Assembly (NCBI RefSeq): GCF_047496725.1
Contig: NC_132983.1
Span: 8,351,001 to 8,415,000 of the forward strand
Origin: Anoplolepis gracilipes
Lineage: Eukaryota; Arthropoda; Insecta; Hymenoptera; Formicidae
Length of the DNA stretch: 64,000 nt
Direction: 5' to 3'
Below the pieces are notes generated by a model that did no database searches, was not told the origin of the DNA, and was given only the letters and a program-made list of their open reading frames with translations. Position numbers and translations under genes: made by a program. Of the stretch, positions 13,688 through 23,399 are shown in pieces (the first letter of the stretch is position 1; every line of letters starts with the position of its first letter).

Positions 13688-14077
13688 TTAAATAGCACAA
13701 TGTATGTCTTTAAATTCGCGTGCATCGACCGTTCGGAGAAACTGCAAGCACAATTGTCCACAGATGCTTTGATTATAAGTTTGATAGGATGTGTGATTAT
13801 ATTCTATTTTTGTCACATTTAAATATCGCACCAATTTATTCGGCGGTCGAAGATTGCCAAAACTATCAAAATATATAGCACAATTCCCCCTCTTTGCATA
13901 CGCTACCCAGTGAGTACCCGAGCCTTTAGCGTTATCCAAATTTATGATCCCGCTCTCGTTTCGATATATACCACCGATCGGTAATGAGTTACGCATAAAA
14001 ACACCTCTAAAATATGGAATGTGCATACGTTTTGCTAGTTGCAGCAATTGTACGTTGGTAGTTACGCCCTCTGGCAT
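13688..14077 (-). CDS. Adenain-like (Ulp1-fold) maturation cysteine protease, element A
   Basis: 129 residues. The triad is visible: His in GSGTHWVAY (about residue 70), an acidic residue in IYFDSFG (about 85), and the Gln-x-x-x-Cys of YNQSICGQLCLQFL (about 110-123). This is the arrangement of the adenovirus endopeptidase and Ulp1 families. The role is cleavage of virion precursor proteins during maturation. It begins MPEGVTT just after the core-protein gene, whose frame overlaps it in A because of a homopolymer change. Intact, ending EFKDIHCAI. In B the last residues differ owing to an insertion. Confidence 0.85.
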   Translation of the reverse strand: MPEGVTTNVQLLQLAKRMHIPYFRGVFMRNSLPIGGIYRNESGIINLDNAKGSGTHWVAYAKRGNCAIYFDSFGNLRPPNKLVRYLNVTKIEYNHTSYQTYNQSICGQLCLQFLRTVDAREFKDIHCAI

Positions 14078-14711
14078 TTTTAGCGTCTCTTTGACGTTTT
14101 TTTTTTTTCTTCTTTTTCATTGAGACTCCTCGTCCGTATTTGTATGGTGCGAGATACAATCCGCGACCTTCCATGGCACGATTGTGACGTAGCATTTCTT
14201 GAAACTGACGTTGTGTAGCTTTTCCATCGTTCACCATCTTTGCTACACCAGCCGCTCCACCAATCAGAGATCCGAGAGCGCCCAACACTGGTAGAATCGG
14301 TAATACACCCCCGCGTTTCGCTACCGGAAGTATTCGTTTTTTCACCATCTTTTTCTTCGTTTTCTTCTTTAGACCCATACCGAACTTCGTTTTGGTTTTC
14401 ATCGCTATCCAGACAGCTGTGGCTGCGGCTCTCTCACCGAGAGACGAATCTTATGCAGTGATGCGAGTTTGCGCCTTTTTGGCGAGTATCCTATCCGCCG
14501 CGTGTCTTTCGGCAAGATCGTTACTCCGAAAGTACGCTATATCGTGTTCACGACACGCTGCGTCCAATGGGTTGATACCTCGATCACCTCTAGCCAATCG
14601 TTCTTCTAGCCGCGTGCCCGGACCACAAAACTGGTATCCAGGAATATGTAATTCGATAGGAAGCGCGTTTATTGCACGATTTAATAGACCTCTGCTTATT
14701 TGCGTTGACAT
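14007..14711 (-). pseudogene. Phospholipase A2 + basic core protein, broken by one stop (element A)
   Basis: The PLA2 part (14451-14711) has the calcium loop YQFCGPGTRL and the catalytic pair in ACREHDIAY, as in parvovirus VP1u and secreted PLA2. A TAA at 14451-14453 (AAA in B) separates it from an in-frame basic part: KKRILPVAKRGG, a hydrophobic Gly/Ala/Leu stretch, then MEGRG and a Lys run. That part resembles membrane-lytic or core proteins of adenoviruses. At the Lys run A has 12 A/T bases where B has 13, so the A frame runs on past the expected end into the protease gene. Downstream translation could still start at an internal Met (14402). In the virion, PLA2 would help breach endosomal membranes. 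Confidence 0.75.
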
Positions 14712-14959
14712 TCACGACAATCTTTTATCATTGGCGCTGGACCGTCAATGTGCGTTTGTTGCCACGGTTGATTGTAATGTTCGAAACAGCGACGATAGGT
14801 CTGAACCTCCGAATCCGCCTTTATGTATTCCGGAAGTTTGTCCCACACGTAGTGGACGTGATTGCCACACATTCGCAATAAAACTGCTTTAGATACAAAC
14901 TGTAGCTGTTCGGCACTCAAATCGAGAATATCGTAAGGACTTGATAGCAGGACAAACAT
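14696..14959 (-). CDS. Small conserved protein, first gene of the capsid arm (element A)
   Basis: 87 residues from MFVLLSSPYDILDL. The frame is open further upstream, but the Met at 14959 is the one shared with B. The conserved core is WDKLPEYIKADSEVQTYRRC, then HIDGPAP and a terminal CRECQ pair that could bind a metal together with upstream Cys/His. It overlaps the start of the PLA2 gene by 16 bases. Its start lies ~40 bases from the shared TATA element. Function unknown. Confidence 0.7.
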   Translation of the reverse strand: MFVLLSSPYDILDLSAEQLQFVSKAVLLRMCGNHVHYVWDKLPEYIKADSEVQTYRRCFEHYNQPWQQTHIDGPAPMIKDCRECQRK

Positions 14960-14995
14960 TTTTTCGTTATTGAACACTTTGTAGTTCCACGCAGC

Positions 14996-15004
14996 TATAA
15001 ATAG
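14996..15004. promoter_or_regulatory. TATA element in the divergent spacer of element A
   Basis: tataaatag lies in the 77-bp gap between the minus-strand small gene (start 14959) and the plus-strand ATPase (start 15037). A near-symmetric ctatttatag stands in the equivalent gap in B. It may serve one or both directions. Confidence 0.6.
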
Positions 15005-15036
15005 ACAGGCGTGCGATCCGAATCGGAAGTGGGAAA

Positions 15037-15744
15037 ATGAAATTCGTGCGACAACCTTTCGCGATACGCGTGACAAATTACGACGTCAGATTACGCTCGA
15101 TGGGTGACAATGCGGAGATGCGTAGACACGGTACGATGCTGCCGAATACTATACGCGCAATCGTTTGCGGCCCCTCGAATTGCGGTAAAACTAACGTGTT
15201 GATTAGTTTGATAGAAAGCCCGCACGGCGTCCGCTTTGAAAATGTGTACGTGTATTCAAAGTCACTGTAACAGCCAAAATATCAATATTTGGAGAATTTG
15301 TTAACGTCGATCGATGAAATCGGCTATTTTACATTCTCCAATAACAGTGACGTCATTCCACCGAGCGAAGCACGTCCAAACTCGATTTTCGTTTTCGATG
15401 ACGTGGCGTGCGACAAACAAAATACGATAAGAGAATATTTCTCAATGGGACGCCACTCGAACGTCGACTGCTTCTATCTCTGCCAGACATACGCGAGAAT
15501 ACCGAAACATCTTTTACGCGACAATGCGAACCTGCTAATCTTGTTTAAACAGGATGGCACCAACTTGAAACACGTGTACAACGATCACGTGAATACCGAC
15601 ATGTCATACGAGGATTTCAGTGAGTTATGTCGTACTTGTTGGCAGCAAAAGTATGGATTTCTCGTGATAGACAAGGATAGCTTGCTTACAAACGGGCGAT
15701 ACAGAAACGGATTTAACGTGTTTGCGATACCACAAAATGATTAG
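15037..15744 (+). pseudogene. FtsK/HerA-type (A32-like) genome-packaging ATPase, one nonsense codon (element A)
   Basis: The Walker A motif GPSNCGKTN lies near residue 47 and Walker B FVFDDVAC near residue 117 of the reading frame. A Gln-rich CQTYARIPKHL sensor-like segment follows. The frame stops at a TAA at 15268-15270, where B has a Gln codon, and is open again from there to 15744. This family pumps DNA into preformed capsids. It leads the second arm and is transcribed away from the capsid genes. Confidence 0.85.
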
Positions 15745-15803
15745 TCGTTGCCTACATTCTGTCGTGAGGGGTGAAACGCGAACGTTCAACACTCTCTATC
15801 GAT

Positions 15804-16874
15804 ATGGCTGGGAGCGATAATATTCGCGAGCGTGAAAAGATGGCGAAGGAGATTGCGAAAACGAGCGAATCGATCCGCAAGAAACATCGCGCTTTGAAGA
15901 CCGGTAACATCGATGACAATATCGCGGTCAAGACCCATTTTAAACCTATTATCGAGCCGCTGCAAAAGATTGTCGACAACTCGTTCGCGGTGAAAAATAA
16001 GTCGGAGAGTAGCGCAAAGATTAAAATCAAGCGATACAAGGAGGATGAGAAGGAAGAGGCTAAAGATGAGGAGGTAGAGAAAGAGGAAGAGGAAGATGCG
16101 ACACCGAAAAAAAGGAAACGATCGGACGTTTTACTGTATGAACCGTCGATAGCCTCTACGCCGTTAACCGCACCAACAAGCGTAAACGAAGATGTTTTCG
16201 AAACCTCGGGCAACATGCTCGAATCATCGTTTGTTCGAAACAAGTTACAAACGCTGGAAGTTCAAGAAACGTTGCGGGAGTACTTTGGGCCACTTGGGCA
16301 AAAGTACATAGGCGCTTTGTTTAGTGGCGACAAAAATCACGAGATTGATCATGTGTATGGAGTCTATTTTGACAGAAAGAATGAACTGCGACTCGGCAAC
16401 AAACAATTCAACATCAACAAAGATGACTCTATTATCATAAACGACGTGCGGTACATTGGAACGCCAGGATTGTACGAGTTGATCTTCAAGAGAATTCCCG
16501 ATGACGAACTTTACACGAGGGGGGACGATTTGGAAAAATACAAGAGCATATTATTGGTGACGAACGCGCATAGACGCGATTGTGATGCGCAGGGCCATTT
16601 GAAGGGTAACAGGGGGTACAAGTACAAACATATAATTGCACCGTTGATGTCGCTCGAATCGAAAAATACAGAATCTGGAGGGGAGATATCTATGCCTCGC
16701 GCTATGACGCTAACCAACAATATGATTGATTACGTGTACTGGGACAATCCCAACGAACTAGTGGATCGGCTACGATTGCTCAACGCTTCGCGCCAAGCTG
16801 GTCACAACGCTCACGACAACGAGATCCAGTCGATCATCGAGGAACTTCGTGAAGCAGGAATTATTATAAATTAA
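15804..16874 (+). CDS. Conserved Polinton protein of unknown function (element A)
   Basis: 356 residues from MAGSDNIRER. An open frame extends 11 codons upstream, but the Met and the motif that follows match the start in B. N-terminal ~140 residues: charged, low complexity (Lys/Glu runs), probably disordered. C-terminal ~200 residues: well conserved with B, with LGPLGQKYI, then YVYG, INDVRYIGTPGLYELIFK and a terminal DNEIQSIIEELREAGIIIN. No family is named with confidence. It sits between ATPase and fibre-like gene in both elements, so a structural or packaging role is plausible. Confidence 0.7.
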   Translation: MAGSDNIREREKMAKEIAKTSESIRKKHRALKTGNIDDNIAVKTHFKPIIEPLQKIVDNSFAVKNKSESSAKIKIKRYKEDEKEEAKDEEVEKEEEEDATPKKRKRSDVLLYEPSIASTPLTAPTSVNEDVFETSGNMLESSFVRNKLQTLEVQETLREYFGPLGQKYIGALFSGDKNHEIDHVYGVYFDRKNELRLGNKQFNINKDDSIIINDVRYIGTPGLYELIFKRIPDDELYTRGDDLEKYKSILLVTNAHRRDCDAQGHLKGNRGYKYKHIIAPLMSLESKNTESGGEISMPRAMTLTNNMIDYVYWDNPNELVDRLRLLNASRQAGHNAHDNEIQSIIEELREAGIIIN

Positions 16875-16940
16875 ATGGTGTCTCGACAAAACTAATCAGT
16901 CGATCAGCGTTGCGTGACACTTTACGAAGCATCAGAAAAA

Positions 16941-17294
16941 ATGCCTATCAACAAATTTGGATTATTCGATCCAAGAAATGATGCAACCGGCACAAACGGT
17001 TCTTGGGATAGATTGGTAAAAAGTTATGTGCACGAAAACGCTTTGTGTCGCGTCGTTACAGACTTCGATGCAAGGTCACGTAAGATTTGCCGTGTAGCGC
17101 AACCAGAGGCTGACACCGATGCCGTCAACAAACTGTATGTGGAGTCCTGCGTTAAAAGATTAATGAATCAACAGAAAGAATCAGACGAGAAGCTGATTTC
17201 GCTTGAGAAGGACGTGCGAGCAATACAGATTGTGCTAAACGAACTTCAACGCCCGGCTAACGCTAACTCAGAAACAGCTATCAAACCTAAATGA
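16941..17294 (+). CDS. Fibre-like protein with tail-fibre motif and coiled coil (element A)
   Basis: 117 residues from MPINKFGLFD (the start shared with B at 38292). Near residue 45 it has RKICRVAQPEADTDAVNKLY. The pattern 'I/V-A-x-P-x-x-x-T/D-DAVNK-x-Y' is well known from phage tail-fibre and other trimeric fibre proteins. The C-terminal third (KESDEKLISLEKDVRAIQI) has a heptad spacing of hydrophobic residues. Its stop overlaps the ATG of the next ORF (ATGA). I infer an attachment-fibre base or shaft. No receptor-binding head is visible in this protein. Confidence 0.5.
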   Translation: MPINKFGLFDPRNDATGTNGSWDRLVKSYVHENALCRVVTDFDARSRKICRVAQPEADTDAVNKLYVESCVKRLMNQQKESDEKLISLEKDVRAIQIVLNELQRPANANSETAIKPK

Positions 17295-17422
17295 GCATCA
17301 GTGAACTGGTTAGGAGCGGCTATCAAACGGTTATCGAACAGCTACGAAGGATTATAGAACGGCTGCGAACAATTATCGAACAGCTACGAAGAATTATCGA
17401 ACTGCTATCTAAACTACAATGA
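17291..17422 (+). CDS. 43-residue near-perfect heptad-repeat ORF (element A)
   Basis: After a short leader, four consecutive 7-residue units of the type IIEQLRR run to the end, with Ile at positions a and b and Leu at e. That is a predicted parallel coiled coil. It overlaps the preceding ORF (ATGA) and the following one (ATGA) by four bases, so all three frames are chained. In B the ORF is preserved (37809-37943), but one unit has a Pro and one an Ile-to-Thr change. It may be translated by reinitiation, or the three frames may encode one fibre by frameshifting; both are untested. Confidence 0.45.
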   Translation: MSISELVRSGYQTVIEQLRRIIERLRTIIEQLRRIIELLSKLQ

Positions 17423-17703
17423 GTGGCAGTGGCAATGGCAGTGAACGACCTAGCAGCAGCTGCAACAGCTTCGAACGAGGCTATCAGCATCTCAAGCAGG
17501 GCTGCGAACGAGGCTACGAACACGTTCTTAACGGCTACACTCAAGGTTACAAACAACTCAAGAACTCCTACGATCGGTCAAAAGACGTCTGTGAACGAGG
17601 CTACGAACGGGTCAGAAGCGGCTACGAACGAGTCAAAAACGACTGTGAAAAAGGCTGCGAACGGGTCAAGAACGATTTTCGAATGGGTGAAGGACGGCGG
17701 TGA
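17419..17703 (+). CDS. Repeat coiled-coil protein with 11-residue periodicity (element A)
   Basis: 94 residues: a Ser-rich start, then units such as ERGYQHLKQGC, ERGYEHVLNGY, TQGYKQLKNSY and shorter 7-residue ERVKNDC units. The 11/7 spacing of hydrophobic and aromatic residues suits a hendecad coiled coil. B has the same protein (37561-37812, 83 residues) with an Asn run and fewer units. It begins in an ATGA overlap with the preceding ORF. A longer alternative frame from 17423 is a shadow running into the DNA repeat. Probably a fibre or shaft component; not recognised. Confidence 0.5.
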   Translation: MSGSGNGSERPSSSCNSFERGYQHLKQGCERGYEHVLNGYTQGYKQLKNSYDRSKDVCERGYERVRSGYERVKNDCEKGCERVKNDFRMGEGRR

Positions 17704-17955
17704 ACAGGTCAAGAACAGGTCAGAACAGGTCAAGAACAGATCAAGAACAGGTCAGAACAGGTCAAGAACAGGTCAGAACAGGCCAAGAACAAGTCAAGAA
17801 CAGGTCAAGAACAGGCCAAGAACAAGTCAAGAACAGGTCAAGAACAGGTCAGAACAGGTCAAGAACAGGTCAAGAACAGGTCAGAACAGGTCAAGAACAG
17901 GTCAGAACAGGCCAAGAACAGGTCAAGAATAGGTCAGAACAGGTCAAGAACGGCT
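17700..17955. repeat. 8/11-bp minisatellite expanded from coiled-coil codons (element A only)
   Basis: Tandem aacaggtcaag (11 bp) and aacaggtc (8 bp) units; neither length is a multiple of 3. The unit encodes EQVKN in one frame, like the ERVKND repeat just upstream. B lacks the array at the equivalent place (about 37460-37560). Confidence 0.9.
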
Positions 17956-17975
17956 ATTAAAAGCGATAAACGAAA

Positions 17976-18965
17976 ATGAGTGAAAAAAATGCGAACAACA
18001 AACGGACATCGAGAAAAACTGACAAAGCAAAGAATCAACATAGTTTGGAGAGACGACAGTTGGTGAACGAATTGCATGCGCCAGCGAGAAAAAATTTTCC
18101 CTGAAGACACGTCATAGTGCGGGGATACGATGATCTGTGGCAAGCCGACATCGTCGAGATGCGTCCGTATTCTCGTTTCAACAAAGGTTACCACTACATA
18201 CTCACCGTCATCGATGTGTTGAGCAAGTATGCATGGGCTGCACCACTCAAGAGTAAAGGTGGAAGGGAGACGGCTGATGCAATCGCCAAAATAATTCGAG
18301 ATAGCAAGAGATGCCCGAAAAACATACAAACTGATAACGGGAAGGAATTTTACAATACCGATGTGCAACGGTTTATACGGAAACATAACATTAATCACTA
18401 TTCCACATATTCGGTATTGAAGGCGTCTGTCGTCGAGCGATTCAATCGCACGCTGAAGAACGACATGTGGAAGATGTTTACGCTGAACGGAACTTACAAG
18501 TGGATCGACGCGCTATCCCGACTCGTTGCAGAATATAACGCGCGAAAACATCGCACTATCAATATGAGACCTATCGATGTTACTCCCACGATCGCTGATA
18601 GACTTTTAAATACAGTATACAACAGTATAAAAATTGCTGCTCCTGCAAAGTTTAAAGTAGGTGACCTGGTACGCGTTAGCAAATACAAAAAACTTTTCGA
18701 AAAGGGTTACACACCAAATTGGACAACCGAGGTGTTTAAGATTGTTAAAGTGCAACATACTAATCCCGTAACATATCTACTCGAGGATTATCGCAAAAAA
18801 TCTATCGCTGGAGCATTTTACGAGCACGAGTTGCATCGCGCGAATTATCCAGATGTGTATCTCGTGGAGAAAGTACTGCGCAGGAGGGGTGACGAGGTTT
18901 ACGTGAAATGGTTGGGATTTGATAGCTCGCACAATTCTTGGGTACATAAGGATCATGTAATTTAA
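17976..18965 (+). pseudogene. Retroviral-type DDE integrase with chromodomain, one nonsense codon (element A)
   Basis: 330 codons. The catalytic residues are Asp in LWQADIVEM, Asp in IQTDNGKEF and Glu in VVERFNRTLK, in the D,D-35-E order of the rve superfamily. C-terminal chromodomain: YLVEKVLRRRGDEVYVKWLG, then SHNSWV. A TGA at 18102-18104 (codon 43; Arg in B) precedes the whole catalytic core. The rest is open. The integrase inserts Polintons with 6-bp target duplications. It is convergent with the polymerase gene, whose stop is ~150 bases away. Confidence 0.88.
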
Positions 18966-19112
18966 TTTTATAAGAAATACAATGTATTCAATATAAAAAA
19001 TATAGGAAATATACAAAATCTTTATTAATACATCCTTTCCAATAGTCATTACAATATATAAAATATGAAATATACATACAAGAAAAAAAAAAATCACGCA
19101 CACATTTATATT

Positions 19113-22100
19113 TTATAAAGATATCTTATAATGTCCCCACGGTAACGTATCAATAGTTGTAGGTACGATATACCGCTTGTCGTCGTACGGACTTAGAGCA
19201 ATTTTTGTTTCGCGAATGATGTATACCTTGTGTAATTTTGATCTTATACACGATTGACTACGCGTTATTTCAATCTCTTTGTTCAAACACCGCGTGTAAT
19301 CGTCAAACGTTATCGTTCTCGCAATAACGTTACTCTTGACGCCTTTTACCTTTTTCGTATCCTTCTTACCATTTACGCGCAACGCATACATTTTTGTTCT
19401 AAGCCCGACAAATTCAGTCATTATGGTACCGTTGTTTTCATCCTTCATTAGACCCGGTACCTTTTTATTCACGAGCGGTATACCGTACGCATTGTCTGTC
19501 GCATAGTCGCTTGTATCAAATCTGCTGATGTCGCGTTTCATATTCTCGTACACATCGTCGCACTCAATGTGATATATAAGACTATCCGTATCAGTGTACA
19601 TGACTTTGCATCTCTCCCGATACATTGGTACCATATAATCGTGGTGAAATTCGTACAAACATGTCTTGGATATATCGAGAATACACATACCTACGTAAAT
19701 TGGTTTGTAGAATTTCACCTCGAGTTTACGTAATTCTACAGCGATTAGATTTTCCGAAAAAATGCTTCTGCTATGAAAATTTGGTTTTGCAATCAATGTC
19801 TCTGCGCCGTACCTTCCGTCCCATTTTGTTAAAAGTTTAACATCTACGCGATTGCGCACATTTTCCATCGTTTTGCCAAACACTGCATTATTCATTAGTT
19901 TGTACAAATTTTTTTCAAAATCATTTTTTGCCAGTGTTCTAAATTTTGTGTTGAGTTCTATATAAGTACGGAGCCACGGAGATTGAGTGAATTGTAATAT
20001 ACGATGAATTTTTGTAACACGAAGACCGTGACGTGAACATTGCTGCAGGTTGCGGTAGTGTATCACGTAACGCTTCTTATCATATACGGTTGCGAGAAGC
20101 TTGCCCTCGCGCTTGCCGGGTGGTTTGTCCTGTGTCGGACAAAACGGTAGGTCAGTGTGCGAATCGTGAAGATGCTGCGGATACTCGAGATCGACTTCGA
20201 GGATGTAGCCTGTAGACGAATCGAGCGCGATCGATGATACATCAAAATTGGAAACATTATCGACCCACTGAAAATCGGCGTAGGGCAATGGTTGACACAT
20301 TGCCCATCCGTATAAATTATTAACATCGAAATACATCAAGTACGTTGATGGTTTTGATAAGTCATACGACTGCATGTACTTGTTATTAGCACGCGCGTAC
20401 CTGTTGGAACATTGACTCAGACCACCGCGTATACCTCGTTCGATAAACATAACCATGTCAATGTCTGTGAGTAATTCAAATATAATTTTCGTATACTTTA
20501 ACATGGCGTCCCACGTGTAACCGGGAAGAGTATAGTAATACGCGGGGTCGAGCCCATAACTCTTGATACAACTCTCTCGGAAATTTTCAAAAATGTCTGC
20601 TAATAACAAAACATCGATTTTTAAATACAGATTGCTATATTCGCCTAGCGTTCGAATGGAGAATCGCTTCCACACAATCTCAGCGTGCGCGTAATCGCTC
20701 TCAGATACTGTGTTACCTGTCAAGGAACTGTAAAATGATTCTCGTGATGGTAAACACGCATCTTGCAATTTATCTACGCAGTCAATGTACTCGTACGGGA
20801 AGACACCTTTTCTTGTTAATAAATTGAAATCTTCGGCGGATAAATTTTTATATTCCGATTGTAAAATTTTGAGTTTATCCTTGCTCAGAAAAGACGCCAA
20901 TTTGTCGAGACTTGTTGTGAGAAATTTATATGAATCTATGAAACGTAATTTAATGTGATTTCCCGGTTTGTTTTTCGTACCTTTAACATGTTTTGTAAAT
21001 GAAATATATTTTTCTTTTGTTATCAGAAGTAAATCGATTCCCCCTTCGAACGCTGTGGCTATTTCCTCGATTATAAAGTGAGAATCATAACCAGATAAAT
21101 TGTGAAATACTATTGGAATGCAAAAAGATTCTTTGTAATTTAGATTGCAATTTGAATGCGCGGGACCTCTGTACCGCCCGGTCAAATGACAATGATCGCG
21201 TACGCGCGTATCATCTTCTACGAATGGTTTCTCACATATATGACACTGAGTCGCACTTCGAAATTCTTTCCATTCATTTTGCGTTAAATTTACCATGGGG
21301 ACATTGGTTGTTAAAATATTTTCTACATGTTGCGCCAAATTTTTAAGTTCGTCGGTGAACCATGCAACGCAATTGGCTTCGCGACGAGAATGATACGCGG
21401 ATAACGAATTATCGTACGAGCAATGTACATAATAAGCCATACTAAATACTTGGTGATGTTGATAAAAATTTTCTTCTTCTTTTTTCACCAAAACGCACTC
21501 CAGGTCGGCGTACACGACGAAAGGTAGTCGCTCCTTCCTGTTGTAGTTGGTAAATGCGAGCCACTTATCCTTATCGCTCGGTAATCGGATAGCGCAGTCG
21601 TTCATCTTTCCACAGTCTACTGTATGTGATTGCAATTTCTCGACCGAGTGAAAATAGTGCATGCATCTGTAAAATAAAAGTTAAAATTTTTATATCCTTG
21701 TTTTAAATATTTTTAGAGTTTTATTAAATATACATACCGATCGCAGATATATTTTTTAGTCTTGTGTTTGCTGAGTTGCATACTAACAAGTCTAGATAGA
21801 TTCTTGATCCATGCAAAATGTCCGATATCTTGCGCATCTTGCACGTAGAGCAAGTTGACGTGCTTGTCTCTCTTTTGCTCCGTAAGGTGAATAGGGACAA
21901 TGTTTTCGTTTTCAAAACTGTACACGTTGATTGAAATATCATTATAAATTTCAAATTTTTTAATTTGATTAAGAGTGACTGGAAACTCAATATCTTGGAG
22001 ATTTAGTACTGTTGTATAATGCGGGTACGATGATTGTCGGTGTGTGCATCTTTCAGCTGGATACAGAGCAGCCACTACCGTTCACGCAAAACATGCATTG

Positions 22101-22834
22101 TCTTTAGATTGCACGTTAACCACTGCTCGTTTCATTATTATCTTTCGCGATAATTGCACGTAACATCCGGCGCGCATAGGATTATATTTATTTATATTTA
22201 CAGTCAAATTTAGTATACGCGATAATGCCCATCCGCTATCGCGTTCCTGAAATTCTTCGAGCGATGCAAGGATTGGCTCGACGACTCGCCGCTCATACCA
22301 CTCGCGTAAATCGGATGTATGTAAGAGTTCACAGTTTCTCGTATTGATTGATTTATTGGCATGCTTATCGCCCGCCACAAACTCGCCGTTAAACACTGTA
22401 TTCACTTTCACACTGTTGTGTTTTTGCATAACGTCTCGCACATGCTCGAGCACAATGTCACTCGCATCTTCCAAAAATTGACGAGGTTCGATGTGATTAT
22501 AATTTATAACCGCACCAGTCAAGATGCGGCTCTCAAACGCCGTATCAATCTCTCGCCATATGAGTCTCTCCGAGTTATTTTCACTACTATAATCACCACC
22601 ACTGGGTATAAACTGTCTCTGCAATCGAGTTTTTGCACCCTCGAGTCGCGCAATTCTTGTCACCAAAGATTGTCTATTTCCGATTGAGAGTCGCGGACGC
22701 TTGACACGGCTGCGTTCTTCAAGCTCTTCGATAAACTCCTCGCAATGCTGCAGCCATCCAAAATATTCACCCAATGTGGTGACTTGGTGGGAACGCTCCA
22801 ACAAGTCGCGTTCTTTCTGCTGCACGTTTTCCAT
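19113..22834 (-). pseudogene. Protein-primed DNA polymerase B, two exons, one nonsense codon (element A)
   Basis: Exon 1 is 21738-22834 and exon 2 is 19113-21666, with a 71-bp GT..AG intron at 21667-21737. Exon 2 carries Exo I (VVYADLECVL), Exo II (YDSHFIIEEI), Exo III (YLKIDVLLLADIF), Pol A (YFDVNNLYGWAM), Pol B (LMNNAVFGKTMEN) and Pol C (YTDTDSLIY). Exon 1 holds a long N-terminal region. A TGA at 22082-22084 in it replaces the Trp of B's NACFAW segment. Splicing joins CDR to a Cys and so completes a C-x2-C...H...C finger, as in B. Length about 1216 codons, typical of Polinton PolB. Confidence 0.88.
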
Positions 22835-22845
22835 TTTTTCTCTCT

Positions 22846-23216
22846 CTATTTTGGTGTGCAAACATAACACATATTACGCGACATTATTATATGTAATAAA
22901 ATTTGACAGCTACTGCACCATCGCATATCCACCTCATCGGGCGATGTAACTTTATGTCTCCGCATTTCGTATATTAATCCGATGTCATCTCGAAAGGTGT
23001 CCATACACGAAGCACAGAGAGCTAGAGCACCGTTGAATAATAAAAGTGTATGGCGCAAATCTTACGTTGATTTTGCGCACGGAGTTGTTCATTTTCTACT
23101 ACGTTGTCGTCAAAATCGGTATTACTGCAATCACTAATATAATTACTATCGTCCGACAACGCATGCTCTTCGTCTGACGACTCGTCTATTATCGCTTCGA
23201 AATTAATATTTTCCAT
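22846..23216 (-). pseudogene. Frameshifted homologue of the Cys-rich accessory gene, right end of element A
   Basis: Two overlapping minus-strand frames (23022-23216 and 22846-23058). The first is acidic (DESSDEEHALSDDSN) and reaches ICAIHFYY. The second continues with CASC, CSSC and CYVC pairs. This parallels the gene at 8275-8703 in order and cysteine spacing, so the element had related genes at both ends, both reading inward. The frame change near 23040 suggests decay. Confidence 0.5.
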
Positions 23217-23399
23217 TTATTCACTATTGTGTCACTAACAATTCTAATGCCTGACAGTAACCACTCAAATTTTTTTTTTCCACAGCTTCCTCTATGCCCT
23301 TTCAAATCGTACTATGGTTTGACGGGGCTCTCATTCTTATATTTCGCCTAATGCTGTCTTAACACATCCTACCGAACGTCAACGCTTTTGCATCTATAA

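Noticed and set aside
17423..17932. 169-codon plus-strand frame with RSRTGQN repeats
   Set aside because: Shadow of the ORF at 17419 that then runs through the 8/11-bp array; B does not conserve it.
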